Numbered from the stretch's first letter, positions 10,371-21,505 are shown. The stretch is 64,000 nt of DNA from Cocos nucifera (GCA_006176705.1 QRFJ01004298.1:1-64000); one strand, 5' to 3'. Translations and numbers: made by a program. The notes: generated from the letters alone by a model not told the origin.

Positions 10371-12180
10371 TGGCCCAAAATAAGCATCGAGGGGGGTACT
10401 TGAGAAGCTTGGATAGAAAAAAGTTCATGAAGCAAGAACAAAGAAATGGATGTGTTCTAGGATTTTTTATAAAAGTTTATAAACTATGTGTCCTATCTTG
10501 ATGATGTTCAGGCCACATAGAGTTTGTTATGGAAGGATGAGTTGTCATTTATTGCAACTTGCAGGCGATGGAGATCCCTTTGCTGAAGTTTGGATGTAAG
10601 TTGGAGACTTTAGTATTTGTAGTGGACTCATGATTGGTCAAGGTTCATTGGAGTAAAGTCTAGTGGCTTCAAGGGGTTCAAAAGCCTTCTAGGCCACGTG
10701 CAAGTAGATTCCTCCTAAATTGAGATATGAGGTTTTGTGCTCCATCATTTATGGAGTGGTTGTTATGAATCAGTGATTTGATGGGATCCCTTTGGGTGGC
10801 TCCAACTGACTGGTGTAGCTGGGACTAAGTAATTCTATGACTAGAAGGAGCACTATCGAGAGGAGTGTGACTGGAGGAGATCATCCAGAAGAAGCACGAT
10901 TGGAGGAGTTTATCTAGAAAGATTCCTACTAGGAGGAGCGTTGCTGGAGAAATTTGTCCAAAAGAAGTTCGACCGGAAGGGGCACATCGTCCATGATACA
11001 AAACTTCAATCATCTTCAAAATGTTCGAGATCGTTTGGTCGGGCTTCTTTGAGGTTGTCTGCATATAGGCTGGTTCATCTTAAGCTGGGAGTTGAACCTA
11101 CATTTTGGATGAGGTTCTTCTAGGTGATAGTAAGGAATTTGACTAGAAGGAACCTACTTCGGCGACTGGAAGGAGTTCTATTGGTGCAAGGCTGACTTGG
11201 GGGGGAGTCGACTGGGAGAATGTCGAATGGAAGGTGGTCAGCCAAAAGAAGCTTGCCTACTGATCAAAAAAAATTCATTTATGATGAATTCATTTAGAGG
11301 AAATCATTCGATGGGAATGCAATTGGAGAAGATCATCCGACTGGGGTGTGACTGGAGGAAAGATCCAGTAGGTGTACACTGAAGGAATTTGGTAGATCGG
11401 AGGCCAGAGGGAATTTGGCTTCTGGGCGATTGTCCAACAATTGAGAGGAGTTTGGTTGATGAGGGAACTCGATCGATAGTCGCTAGGGGTGGACAACCAG
11501 GATACTTTTGCCACTCATCCATTGCTTTGAAGCTCGACCATTCTTGGGGTTGTCTGAGGGCCAATTAAAAAGGGATGGGGCCTTTCGTCAGCACATCCAA
11601 AATTCTTGATACAAGAATTTAAAGGTCCTTTACTCTTCATGGGTTGCTGAAGTTCGTCTAGGAAGAGGCTCTATCGTCCAGTCAGGGTGTATTGGGTTTG
11701 AACACTTCATTGCCTAGAGGGCTGCAATCACCATTCGAGCTCCTCCAACTGAATTCTGCAAGACCTTCATGGATTCTAGGGTTATCTAAGAAAGTTGATG
11801 ATCGGAACACGGAAGGTTGAATAGCAAGTCTAAGTTGGAGATCTGCGATCTTGGTGCTAGGTAGGAATTCCACACTAGTCGAAGTCAATCGTGGTTATCA
11901 CCGCCCGATGGGGTCACCCCAAGACTTGGTGTCATGTGGAACTTCGGCAGGTAAGGGTTTGCCCTCAACACAAGTCCTCCTACTCCTGAGTTCAGAATTT
12001 GAAGGAAGTAAAAGGACATGAAGGCTGAAGTGCCGAAGTCCTAATTCTATTTTTGTGCCCATTGAAAAGGAGGTTTTAGCATTTACCATGCTGGCGCTGA
12101 AACTTTCTTACCACGAGGTGATCTAAAAAGACAAATTTTGAAACTCCCACCGAAGCGCTGCCCTAGGTGCGGTGCAATTA
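10371..12180 (-). repeat. Probable 3' LTR / 3' end of element G
   Basis: No convincing gene is seen in this 1.8 kb. Its place between the antisense genes and A suggests the G 3' LTR, but the partner LTR is not in the window and I cannot place the borders. The stretch 10840-11380 is rich in degenerate repeats of GACTGGAGGAG and GATCATCC type. A minus-strand TATAAAAA near 10463-10470 could be the LTR's TATA box, in which case A would lie inside R/U5. Small ORFs here look random. Confidence 0.4.
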
Positions 12181-12221
12181 AGGTTTCATTCATTGCCAAC
12201 CCTCTACCATGATGAGTGGGA

Positions 12222-12293
12222 CACGTGTCAGGCTAGGACCAACCAAAGAAGACCTGCAATCATAACTGCCCCGGGCTCCTGTGGTTATTTAAG
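12222..12293 (+). promoter_or_regulatory. Candidate promoter of the antisense genes (G-box and TATA-like)
   Basis: ACACGTGT, a palindromic plant G-box (CACGTG 12222-12227), lies ~60 bp before TTATTTAAG (12286-12293). A pyrimidine-rich leader follows and the first ATG of the antisense gene is at 12661. A possible 5'-UTR intron donor (TTAG/GTCAGT) lies near 12471. Spacing and order fit an RNA polymerase II promoter; function is inferred. Confidence 0.45.
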
Positions 12294-13352
12294 CTCATCT
12301 TTTTTCTCTTGGGCTCCAATTCGCCCTAGTTCCTTCTCTTTTCCCCTTGATCATCATCTTCCTCCTACTCCAGTATACCAGTGCCTTCCATCATCTCCTT
12401 CAATCCTCAAGGGCTTCCTCACTGGATTTTCTTCGAGCTCACCATCTCTCCGTTCTTCTCCATCGATTTAGGTCAGTTCCTGAATCCTTCTTTTTGATCA
12501 TTCATGTCTTTTAGCATCTCTACCCATTTGGTTTCTTCGAGAGAGTTTCAAATTTTATTTTCTCTAATTTTTTGGGGATTTTCTCTACTTTGGCTTGATC
12601 TTCATTCCCTTTGAAGAATCCTGATCAACTGGTTCTAGAAGTTCAGCACATTTGGCTTTAATGGATCCTCTCCATAAGGGCCCCGAATCTATAGAAGTAC
12701 CACGACCATCCTTCATCCCTGATACCATCAAATGCAAACTTTGGTCTGAAGATCTTTCACTGATTAAGATCCAATTTGGAATCCCTTCCGATTGTGAACT
12801 TGAACTCCCTGGTCCTAGCGATCGAGCCTACTCTCCTCCCCCTGATCGAACTTGTTTGTATGTTCAAATCCTCCAGGCGGGACTTCGGTAATCGATACCT
12901 TCTTTCATAACCAACTTGTTTAAGTTCTTGAACATTTTTTTTGCCGCTATGGCACCAAATTCATTTAGGTTCATCATAGGGTTTCTCTCTTTATGTACCA
13001 TGGCCGACGTCCGACCTTCCATCTTCTTATTCCATAACTTCTTCACTTTCAAACACCATCCAACTGCTAAAGATTGGTGGTACGTGTCCCTCTAATTCAG
13101 TAAGATGGGGTTGCCTAAGGACACTCCTTCTTTCATTCATAATTGGAAGGAGAAGTTCTTCTTCATCTCATGTCCTTCTTTAGAGCTAGGACTTTCTTCT
13201 TAGGGCGACATAAGAGATTTAATCCACCGAGCTCCTGAAAGAAGATCGAGATTCGATCGATAAGCTAAAGAACTATCGAGCTCCCCTAATCTCCAGGCTA
13301 CTAGATGATTAGACCTTTTTCGACTCCAATCTTAGTCCCCTCAACCCGGTAG

Positions 13353-13422
13353 GTAGTTCTTTATGGTCTGCTAATTATGTATGGTCTTCTTTTTTTTCTG
13401 ACTTTGATTTTTTCTTCTGTAG
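13353..13422 (+). other. Intron 1 of antisense ORF 1
   Basis: The donor GTAGTT follows CCGGTAG and the acceptor is TTTTCTTCTGTAG. Removing the 70 bases joins NLSPLNPV to EMTPEEQ in frame (phase 1). The T-rich body is typical of plant introns. Confidence 0.65.
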
Positions 13423-13862
13423 AAATGACTCCTGAGGAGCAAAATCACCTGGCCAAGGAGATTAAGTTCCTCAAGAGGAAGGGCAGCTCCATCAAAAAAA
13501 CATCGAAGAAGGGTCGCACTGATGAGCCAATCCCGACCGTGCCGATCCAAATAAAGCCTATCCTAGAGGCCAATGTGGCAGCACCAACTCCAACCTTGCC
13601 TCAAGAGGATGCGGCCCCCACACCTCCTGAGCAGTGCAAGATCATTGAGAAGAAGAAGAAAAAGGGTGACATTAGAAAAAGAGTAAGGAGGACGGCCGTA
13701 AACTCGAGTGGTGAGAGCTTTGGTCAGGAGCGAGCTTCCTTGGATGATCGGAAGGTCATCCAATCCCTGATGAAGGGCAGCATCCTCTAGCACATTGTTG
13801 ATAAAATGGTTAGGAAGAAGGATGCTAATAGATTTGATGAGTTCTTTGTTTCCTTCCTCAAG

Positions 13863-13939
13863 GTAATTAATACCTTTGAACTTGATCGAATGTGGGATGT
13901 AATCCTAGAGTTCTGACTTAATTTTCTTTTGTCCTGCAG
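13863..13939 (+). other. Intron 2 of antisense ORF 1
   Basis: The donor AAG/GTAATT and acceptor TTTTGTCCTGCAG/CTG bound a T-rich 77-bp intron. Removal joins FFVSFLK to LGHYLFAHSKVADLHQ in phase 0. The flanking peptide reads as one conserved block only if spliced. Confidence 0.7.
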
Positions 13940-14621
13940 CTGGGGCATTACTTATTTGCCCATTCGAAGGTGGCCGATCTCCACCAAGTCAAGTTTACTA
14001 AGACCCTTCGTGAGGCTCAGGTGGAGATAGAAATGGTTCAGGCCAAGGTTGACCATTTGAAGGCGACCTCGTAGGCACAAACTCAGAGGTTGATTACCTT
14101 CAAGAGGCATTGCAAGAAGAAGAGGAGGCTTCTATGGGGTTAAGGGCTGCTTTGACCCTTTTTGAGGACAAGAGGAGGAAGGCCAAAGAAGAGGTTGGCA
14201 TCGAGAGGGAGTGAGCTATCAAGGACTTCAAGTCCTCTAAAGCAATGGAGGACATTAAGATTGCTTTCACCTAGGAAGCCTTCTTAGAGAGGTTCGAGAT
14301 CTACATGAGGAGTGTCGTGAAGAACTACCCCAAAGTAGACCTCGACCTTCTGACAGATGAGCCTAGCGATGCAGCCGGTCCTTCCAACACTAGTGCCACC
14401 TCTCCCATCATCAAATCTACCTTGGGTGCTCTTGAACCTACGATCAGAGCTCTCGAGTCTGTTCCTGAGCCTAAAGCTGTGAAGAATACACCAACCTCGC
14501 CCACCTCTGAATCGACTGAGGTCTAAAAATTCTTGTCAACTTGTACTTTTTTTCTTTTTTTTGATGTATGCTAAATACTTTGAGAAATAAAAATGAATTT
14601 TCTTTTCTTTACACTTATGTC

Positions 14622-15553
14622 ATGGTGGATGTTGTTCGGAACCCTTCCAGTGATCATAGTCAAGGACATTCATCTCCAAATGATGCCGAGCCATTGCCTC
14701 AAGGCATCCCTCTAAAATGCATAATCAAAAGTTTAAAAAGAAAGATTCATCACCCGAGAAAAAAGTTGAAGAAGATGAAAGATGAACTTCAGAGATTTAA
14801 GAAGAATGATTTAGAGGTGATGATTGAGGTCACTCGCCTTTGCAAGGTACACATGAAGGATTCCATGAGCTTTAACATTAGAAAAGATAATTTTGAGAAA
14901 GAGCTGGCCGAGCTTAGAAAAAATGCCAGTGATAAGTCATGGGCATTGACTGCGAAGATCAGCTACCTCAAAGTTGAACTTAAGGCGATAAGAGAGAAGA
15001 TTCAGCTGTTGAAGGAGAGTTTGCCATGGTCCTCTGACAAAGCTCGGTATAAATGAGATTGATCTCAAAGGTTCTCTACACTTCAGAAGCAACTATTTGA
15101 TGCTGAGTCTACCTATGAGATCTATCGATTGGGCTGGTGCAGGAGAATATCTAAACTTAAGCAACAGCTCCAAACTACCAACAGCGAGGTGGCTCGGCTT
15201 CAACAGCAGCTCATCAATAGTTATCGATCTGGCATAAGTAGGAAGTCGGAAGAGATTACCTCCTTAAAGAGGATTATAGGTGAACTTTCATAGTCAATTG
15301 GGATCGAGAAGGCTAAAGATTAGCAATTGAAGCTTCAATTGGTTTGCGAACAGCATACCGTCAAAGATGCCGAAGCCAAATCTAAGATTCTGAGGAAAAG
15401 ACTATGGGCGTCAAAAGAGAACTATCAAAGAGCTGACAGGTTATTCCATGATAACCTAATAAGAAGAAAGGAGCTCGAGGAAGAATCATCAGCCTAAAAG
15501 AATCCTTGGTGATGGCTAGCAGTCGAAAGTCTAAGAAATCAGATCCCTCTTAG
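14622..15553 (+). pseudogene. Antisense ORF 2 of element G: coiled-coil protein
   Basis: This starts near MVDVVRNPSSDHSQ (14622), only ~96 bp after the end of ORF 1, and is open to 15056. Remnants continue through QKQLFDAESTYEIYRLGW, LKQQLQTTNSEVARLQQQL and KSKILRKRLWASKENYQ. They probably end at the TAG at 15551-15553 (KSKKSDPS). The composition is strongly heptad-like and rich in K, E, L and R, predicting a long coiled coil. Stops occur at 15054, within SQRF and beyond, and there is at least one frameshift. It may be a separate gene or the 3' exons of ORF 1. No enzymatic motif is seen. Confidence 0.55.
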
Positions 15554-15699
15554 ATCTTTGACTTTTTCTTTCTTTCTTTTGTAATCGATCTCGCAGACCT
15601 TTATTTTGTACTTGACTTTGACTTTAATGAAATGATATCTTTTCTCATTTTTTCTCTATGTGAATCAAATATCTATAGATAGCTCCATTTTTTTTTTTT

Positions 15700-16310
15700 T
15701 ACTAGGGTCGGTCTTTACTCTGTTCCCCCATCAGGGGGAGGTCTTCCTCTTATCCCAGGAGAGGTAGGTTTTTATTCGCATTAGGACGAGATTTTTCTTC
15801 CATCTTGGGTGTCAAGATGAGGTTCTCCTCTTATTTCCAGCATGGTTAGCATTCACTCATATTAAGATGAGGTTGTCCTCCTATTCGTAACAGGGCGATA
15901 GGGACACAAAAGGGTCGTTAGAAGGGCCTCTCCCCTCATCCCATCTTAGACAATGGAATCTTCGTCTTGCTCAAGTTAAGAAGAGGTTCTTCTCCTATTC
16001 CTAATAGGACGGTAGGAGCATAGAAGGGCCGTTGGAAGGGCCTCTTCCCTCATCCTATTTTAAATAATGGGGTCTTCATCTTGCTCAAGTTTGGATGAGG
16101 TTCTCCTTCTATTCCTAACAGAACGGTAGGGGCACAAAAGGACTGTTGGAAAGACCTCTTCCCTCATCCCGTCTTAGACAATGAGATCTTCATCTTGCCC
16201 AAGTTAGAACGAGATTCTCCTTCTATTTCTAATAGGGCGGTAGGGGCACAGAAGGACCATTGGAAGGGCCTCTTCCTTCATCCCATCTTAGACAATGGGG
16301 TCTTCATCTT
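15700..16310. repeat. ~114-bp tandem repeat in the 3' untranslated region of G
   Basis: The phrase CTTGCTCAAGTT recurs at 15966, 16080 and 16194, a period of 114 bp. Each copy contains GGGCACAGAAGG, TTGGAAGGGCCTCTTCC and CATCTTAGACAATGGGGTC in the same order. About three good copies and two decayed ones precede 16310. Tandem arrays after pol are characteristic of Tat-lineage gypsy elements and may seed satellites. Confidence 0.8.
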
Positions 16311-16390
16311 CATTTTTTTTCTATCATTATGTGATTTTGTACTAAAAAATAAAGATATTGGAAGAAGAAAGTTTTATTAAAGTAAAATTA

Positions 16391-17560
16391 CTGGTAATAC
16401 ATCCGTAAATTCTTCGAATGCTAAGATCATGGAAGTGTTGTTTCTTCGAGCTACTTCAAGTAATGTGTTTTGGGCTAGACGACCTCCTTAACTTCATACG
16501 GGCCTTTCTAATTTGGAGCGAGCTTTTCTTGGTTCTGAGGTTACAAGATAGCTACTCGTTGAAGTACTAGGTCTCCCATTCTGAATGCTTTGCCTCTGAC
16601 CCTTGAGTTATAGTAGTGAGCTATCTTCTGCTTGTAGGCCACCACCCGAACTTGAGCTACTTTTTTTTTTTCTTCCAGTAAGTCGAGGTTGGCCCTGAGA
16701 TCCTGTGAGTTCTGTTGCTTATTGAATGCTATGACTTGCACTGATGGAAGTTTCAGCTCTATTGGGATGACCATCTCTACCCCGAAGGTCAAGACAAATG
16801 GAGTCTCCCCAGTTGGCAATCTTTGGATAGTTTGGTATGCCCAAAGTATATGATAGAGTTCATCTACCTAAGTCCCTTTTTCCTTTTGAAGTCTTGCATT
16901 GATTTCCTATAGTAGAGTACTGTTGGTCACTTCGGCCTCATCGTTTGCTGATGGATGAGCCACTGATGTAAAATTGTGAGAGTATTCAAGTCTTCATAGA
17001 ACTCGATAAATTTTGCTCCAGCAAACTGCCATTCATTATCTATTATGATGGTCCGAGGTAAGCCAAACTAGCAAATAATTGACTTTCAGATGAAGTTCTA
17101 TACTTTTGCTTCAGTAATTTTTGCTAGAGGTTTGGCCTCGATCCATTTGGTAAAGTAGTCAATTACACCCAAGAGGAACTTTCACTATCCAGATGCCATC
17201 GAAAAGGGGTCGAGTATATCTATCCCCCATTGTGCAAATGGCCAAGGGGTGCTCAAGAGGATAAGCTCGGAGGTTGGCTATCTCTGAATACTAGCATTTC
17301 TCTGACAATGGTCGCACCTTCTATCATAGTCCAGGTAGTCCCAATACAAAGTTGGCCAATAATAGCCTTGCCGAAGTAGCTTATGAGATAGAGATCTAGC
17401 ACCCAGATGGCTTTCACAAATTCCTTCATGTACCTCCCATAATGCAAAATCGGCCTTAGAGGGTCAAAGGCATCTTAAAAGTGGTAGTGAATATAATCTT
17501 TTATATAATTTGCCCTCATAGAGAACATACTGGGAGGCCTGATTCCTTAATTTTTGGACT
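16391..17560 (-). pseudogene. pol: Element G integrase, broken
   Basis: Read right to left: a zinc-binding HHCC-type block near 17300-17440 (VHEGICGSHLGARSL, CDHCQRNA), decayed core remnants, then the C-terminal part PTGETPFVLTFGVEMVIPIE to VRGKAFRMGDLVLQRVAIL (16819-16541). The end, LRMYYQ, falls near 16395. The protein would insert element DNA. Frameshifts split the zinc and core parts and several stops lie in the C-terminal tail. Confidence 0.8.
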
Positions 17561-18326
17561 TCTTTCAGGTCATGAGGTAGGGCCCCATCTTTGAGGTAAG
17601 TGACCAATGGATCAATCTAGCTCGGCTCATGCTCAACTTGCATCACAGACTGCGGTTCTTCCAAACTCGAGCATTTTAGGACTTCGAAGAAAACCTCCTT
17701 AGGTAGTTCGACTGGAGCCAATATGGCCAATTTAGAAAGGAGGTCAGCTCTAATGTTTTTTGCTCTTGGAATCCATTGGATGCTGAAACTCTTGAAGACC
17801 AGAATCAAATCTTTTACTTTCTCGACATACTTTATCATACTTTCCTCCCAAGCTTCATAACTGCCACTAACTTGTCCAACTACCAGTTGGGAATAAACGT
17901 ACACTTGGAGAATGTCCACTTTCAACTTCTTGGCTATCCTTAATCCTGCTATCAGAGCTTCATATTCGGTTCCATTGTTCATTATGAAAAATTTGAAGCG
18001 CAGTGCATATTCGATAATGACTCCCTTCGAGTTCACCAGGATTAATGCAGAACCTGCACCCGAAGCATTAGATGAGCCATCAACATACAGGGCCCAAAAG
18101 CCTTCAAGAAGATCGGCCTTTTCTTCAGAGGAGCCCGGCTATAGCCATGGAATGCTGACTTCATTCTGTTCAAGTTTGACCTTATCTAGGATAGTGCATT
18201 CTACCATGAAATCTACTAGTGTTTGAGCTTTAATCGACGATCAAGGTTGGAAGTCGATATCAAATTTTGTAAGTTCAATTGCCCATTTCGTGACTCTTTT
18301 GATGGCATCTGCTCGAAGAAGAACTG
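17561..18326 (-). pseudogene. pol: Element G RNase H domain (second, IN-proximal), broken
   Basis: The segment from 18036 to 17617 shows NSKGVIIEYALRFKFFIMNN then TEYEALIAGLRIAKKLKV and IQWIPRAKNIRADLLSKLA, typical of the extra RNase H seen in Tat-lineage gypsy pol. Upstream the VECTILDKVKLEQNE region has stops. The reading frame is cut at 18326 by element B and continues exactly at 50630 after one copy of AACTG is removed. Confidence 0.85.
18322..18326. repeat. Target-site duplication AACTG, left copy (B in G)
   Basis: AACTG lies at 18322-18326 and again at 50630-50634, flanking element B. Removing B and one copy restores G's pol frame across the junction, which independently supports the site. 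Confidence 0.88.
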
Positions 18327-18525
18327 TTGTTGAACCTCCTAAGTGATTTTGATGATGACCAAATATTAAAGTAAATAATTACTAATATATTTTATTTTAA
18401 GTGTTCCAATGTCAGAAGAAATAGAGTTCTTTGACCAAAATAAGGAAGATATTAAGTGGAAATCAATCAAAATTTAAATCTCATTGTATGGAGCGAAAAT
18501 TCTCATAAAATCACCTTGGAGCAGT

Positions 18526-18880
18526 CTTCAAGACGTCTTGAAATTTTTTTGAGAGCTCTTGAGTGGACTGGCATGCCCCAAGCGCTGTTCTGGCATGATT
18601 TTGAGAGGTCTCGAGAAAACCTCGAGAGCTCTTGGTCTTAGGTGATAGAAACCCAGTTTCTATGTCCTGATAGTGAGAGGTCTTGTAGGATTTCTGAGAG
18701 GTCTTGCGATCCCCACGAGACATCTCATTCAAAACCAAGAGGTCTCATTCTCAGGCGAGCCATTTTTTTTCAGAAAGATGATTTTTTGTGAGATTAAAGG
18801 CGAGAGCTCTCATGTTCAAACTGAGAAGCTTCATAACTTGGTGAGACGTCTCAAGACAAACCGAGAGATTCCGAGACTCA
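18526..18880. promoter_or_regulatory. Palindrome array in U3 of B 5' LTR
   Basis: Repeated near-palindromes of the type GAGAGCTCT, GAGAGGTCTCGAGA and GAGACGTCTC are scattered over ~350 bp upstream of the TATA box. The 3' LTR has the same set in better condition (49507-49860), and a third array lies before ORF 3 (47064-47265). Some include TGTCTC/GAGACA, the core of auxin response elements. Role inferred. Confidence 0.5.
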
Positions 18881-19010
18881 ACGAGAACTTTTTGATGGGG
18901 CATTCCACATCAGATTTTTTTGACTCCAACGATTAGTTGGTGCTCTCCAACATTCGAATTTTGCTTTTTTCTGAGCTCTAATCATTATTAGAAGAGAGGA
19001 ATGCTAATGA

Positions 19011-19018
19011 TATAAAAG
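19011..19018 (+). promoter_or_regulatory. TATA box of B 5' LTR
   Basis: TATAAAAG lies just after the palindrome array. The 3' LTR has the same motif at 49989-49996. Confidence 0.65.
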
Positions 19019-19649
19019 GAAGAAGGCTTATTCATGATCAATTCAAGAAAAATAAGAGAAAAGAAAATGCGCTCTATTCTTGAATGGAAATCCTCATCTT
19101 CAATCAATCTGTTCTCTCGGCATTGAAGAATCATCAAGTGCATTAACTCCATGGATTCAAAGAGGCTTTCAACAAACTACAAGGACAACTCTTCTGCTCA
19201 TTTGAAGTGACCTTTTGAGTTGAAATATTTTCTTTCTCCTTTACATATATTTGGTTTCAGCAGGGGATGAAACTTGGGTTTTGGGGGTTTTCTCTTCTTT
19301 TGTTTATTCAAATTGATTTAACTGATTCTTGTAAGGATTGTGATTAGTAAACCTAGGGAAAAACCAATTGGGTTATTGGATAGTGAGCCCAGTAAAACTA
19401 TCCGACTATAATTTTAAGGGATTATAGTGAAATTCTCAAGAGTTTGCTTGGAGAGTGGACGTAGGTGCTGGGAGTGCACCGAACCACTATAAAATTTTCT
19501 TGCTTGTGTATGTGCTCTAGCTTGTATCTTCTATTTGCTCTCACATTTGATTCACTTAGGATTTAACCTTTAATCACCGCACCTATCTATTTAAATTTTT
19601 GAAAACCCAATTCACCCTCCCCTCTTGGATTGTTCATCTGGGCAATAAT

Positions 19650-19661
19650 TGGTATCAGAGC
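19650..19661 (+). other. Primer binding site of element B
   Basis: TGGTATCAGAGC lies three bases after the LTR, matching initiator Met tRNA as is usual for copia elements. Confidence 0.9.
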
Positions 19662-19708
19662 CTTGGTTCTCTGATAATTATTGATTTTATCAACTAGAGA
19701 TAAAGATC

Positions 19709-21192
19709 ATGTCAATCCAACTAGGAGGTTCACTTGCCGAAGGAAAATCCACAAATAGGCCATCTCTTTTCAATGGATCTAACTATACCTATTGGAAAGC
19801 TTGCATGCGCATTTTCATTCAAACCCTTGACTATGACATATGGAGTGTCATTGTCAATGGTCCACACACTCCCATAATCATTGTCAATGGCACATCCACT
19901 CCTGAGCCGAAGAAGGATTGGGATAAAATGGACAAGAAACCTATCCAATTAAATGTCAAGGCAATGAATATACACTATTGTGCTCTTGATGCTAACGAGT
20001 TTAATCGAATCTCCACTTGCAATTCGATAAAAAATTTTTTGGATAGGCTTGAGATCATGCATGAAGGGATAAATCAAATAAAAAAAATTAAAATTAACAT
20101 GCTAGTTCACCAATATGAGTTGTTTAAAATGGACCCCACTAAATCTATCACTAGCATGTTCACAAGATTCACTGATATCATAAATGGTTTAGAATGTTTA
20201 GATAAAGTTTATACTAACAGTAAATTGGTGAGAAAGATTCTCAGATCTTTGCCTAGGATATGGGAAGCCAAGGTAACAGCCATCCAAAAGGCAAAATATC
20301 TGAACATGTTACCTTTAGAGGAGCTCATTGGATCCTTGATGACACATGAGCTAGCCATGAGTCAGTACAATGAGGAAGATAACAAGAAGAAGAAAACAAT
20401 AGTGCTGAAATCCATGGCTGCTGAAGAAGAAGATGATCTATCCATTAGTGAAGAAAATGATGAAGACATGGCCCTGGTGATCAAAAAATTCAACAAATTT
20501 ATGGGAAGAAGAAGAAAAGGATTCAAGAAAAGGAGCTGCATTAGAGGAGAAGCCAGCAAGGAGAAAGAAAGTGAAAAAGAGAAGGATCAGCCGACTTGCT
20601 AAGAATGCAAAAGGTCAGGGCATTTTAGGGTTGAATGTCCTCAGTTGAAGAAAGAGCTAAAAAGAACAAAAAAGAAAGCCATGATAGCAACTTGGAGTGA
20701 CAGTGATGAGTCAAGCTTGGAGGAAGAAGACCAAACTGAAGCAAACTTGTGTTTCATGGCACAAGATGATGAGGTATCCTCCACTCTTAATTCAGTTTTT
20801 ATCTTTGATGAACTTCAAGATGCTTTTTATGACTTAATGAAAGATTTCAAAAAGATTAGCATAAAAAATAAAAGTCTTAAGGAAATGACTCAAATACTTT
20901 TAAAGAAAAAGGAAGAGGTAATTAGTGGCAACAATAAATTAATAGAAGAGAACAAAATTCTAAAGGATGAATTGGATAAATTAAGATCTTTAGTTGATAA
21001 ATTTAATTATAGTTTAGAAAAACTGCAAAAGATCTTAAATAATCAATGAGGAGTTTATGATAAAATCAAACTAGGATATAAACCTAAAGACAAAACTAAG
21101 TTTTTAAAAAATTTCTTCACCACACACACTTCAATTGGCACCTCTCACATCACCTACTTTAGATGTAAAAAGGTAGGACACAAAGCATTTGA
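19709..21192 (+). pseudogene. gag: Element B gag, stop in zinc knuckle, cut by C
   Basis: It starts at 19709 (MSIQLGGSLAEGKSTNRPSL), with the copia Gag fold (FNGSNYTYWKACMRIFIQ, LPRIWEAKVTAIQKAK) and long acidic and lysine-rich stretches. TAA at 20600-20602 replaces a codon within the first zinc knuckle (C..CKRSGHFRVEC). Another stop lies at 21049. A second knuckle begins near 21160 (first Cys changed to Phe; RCKKVGHKAF) and is interrupted at 21192. Its last Cys codon lies at 43689, right of element C. The region would encode capsid and RNA-binding nucleocapsid. Confidence 0.88.
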
Positions 21193-21505
21193 TGTTAGAT
21201 ATGTGTGCCTTAGAAGCTGGAATGGCTGACACTTGTAATACACTTCTAAGGATAAAATTATAATTTTAACTATAAATAATAAAATAGATTATTTTCTATC
21301 ACAGTGTGTATTTGAAAGTGTCTGTGATACATCCCTTAAGTTAATGATAATGATAGTTCATATTTTCAAGAGTTAAAAATTTAAGACATGAATTTTCATT
21401 ATTAACTCATAAAATGCTTTCGAACATAGGATCATTATAAGAATGGTGATTGATCCAAAAGGTTGGTATATGATCGCTTCTTTAGGATAGATGAGTCTTG
21501 AGTCT
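21193..21505 (+). repeat. 5' LTR of C, first part
   Basis: It starts TGTTAGATATGTGTGCC and aligns with the C 3' LTR at 36310. It is interrupted after AGTCT (21501-21505) by E. Confidence 0.88.

Larger units (their letters stand above)
12661..14526 (+). pseudogene. Antisense ORF 1 of element G: putative gypsy-type transposon protein (PF04195-like)
   Basis: It begins MDPLHKGPESIEVPRPSFI at 12661 and contains a block reading IPSFITNLFKFLNIFFAAMAP then FRFIIGFLSLC, the hallmark of the plant 'putative gypsy type transposon' domain. A lysine-rich, coiled-coil-like part follows (MTPEEQNHLAKEIKFLKRK). It ends ESTEV-stop at 14526. Two introns (13353-13422 and 13863-13939) join the frame exactly. Stops at 12889, 13093 and 13201 are all in one frame, so decay is mainly by point mutation there; later parts also have stops and a frame change. 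The gene is antisense to G's pol. The molecular function of the family is unknown. Confidence 0.7.
10371..18326 (-). mobile_element. Element G: Ty3/gypsy Tat/Retand-type retrotransposon, 3' portion
   Basis: G reads on the minus strand: RNase H and integrase (18326 to 16391), a tandem repeat, two plus-strand (antisense) genes, then a presumed 3' LTR next to A. Antisense ORFs and tandem repeats between pol and the 3' LTR are known from Tat-lineage elements (Grande gene 23, Retand, Ogre). The rest of G is at 50630-51271 and 62170-62296, displaced by insertions B and F; its 5' end lies beyond the window. Confidence 0.85.
18327..19646 (+). repeat. 5' LTR of element B
   Basis: It begins TTGTTGAACCTCC, or TGTTGAACC if the canonical TG at 18328 is taken, and ends CTGGGCAAT before the primer site. 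It matches 49306-50629. TATAAAAG is at 19011. U3 carries many GAGAGSTCTC-like palindromes. Confidence 0.88.

Noticed and set aside
10371..12180. A host gene in the 1.8 kb between A and the antisense genes
   Set aside because: All ORFs are short, in conflicting frames, and contain no recognisable domain or splice structure. The place fits a retroelement LTR.
12172..12471. 99-codon Ser/Pro-rich ORF
   Set aside because: It overlaps the G-box and TATA-like promoter and the pyrimidine-rich leader of the antisense gene. The composition explains the open frame.
15966..16310. CRISPR-like regular repeats
   Set aside because: The repeats are contiguous 114-bp tandem units with no unique spacers, in a plant retroelement 3' region.
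16195..16380. 61-codon ORF in the tandem repeat of G
   Set aside because: It is a translation of repeat units whose frame is not maintained from copy to copy, since stops appear in neighbouring units.
18328..19643. Using canonical TG...CA ends for B's LTR
   Set aside because: These ends leave extra flanking bases and do not give matching duplicates directly adjacent. The AACTG duplication and restored G frame support 18327-50629, although one base of uncertainty remains.
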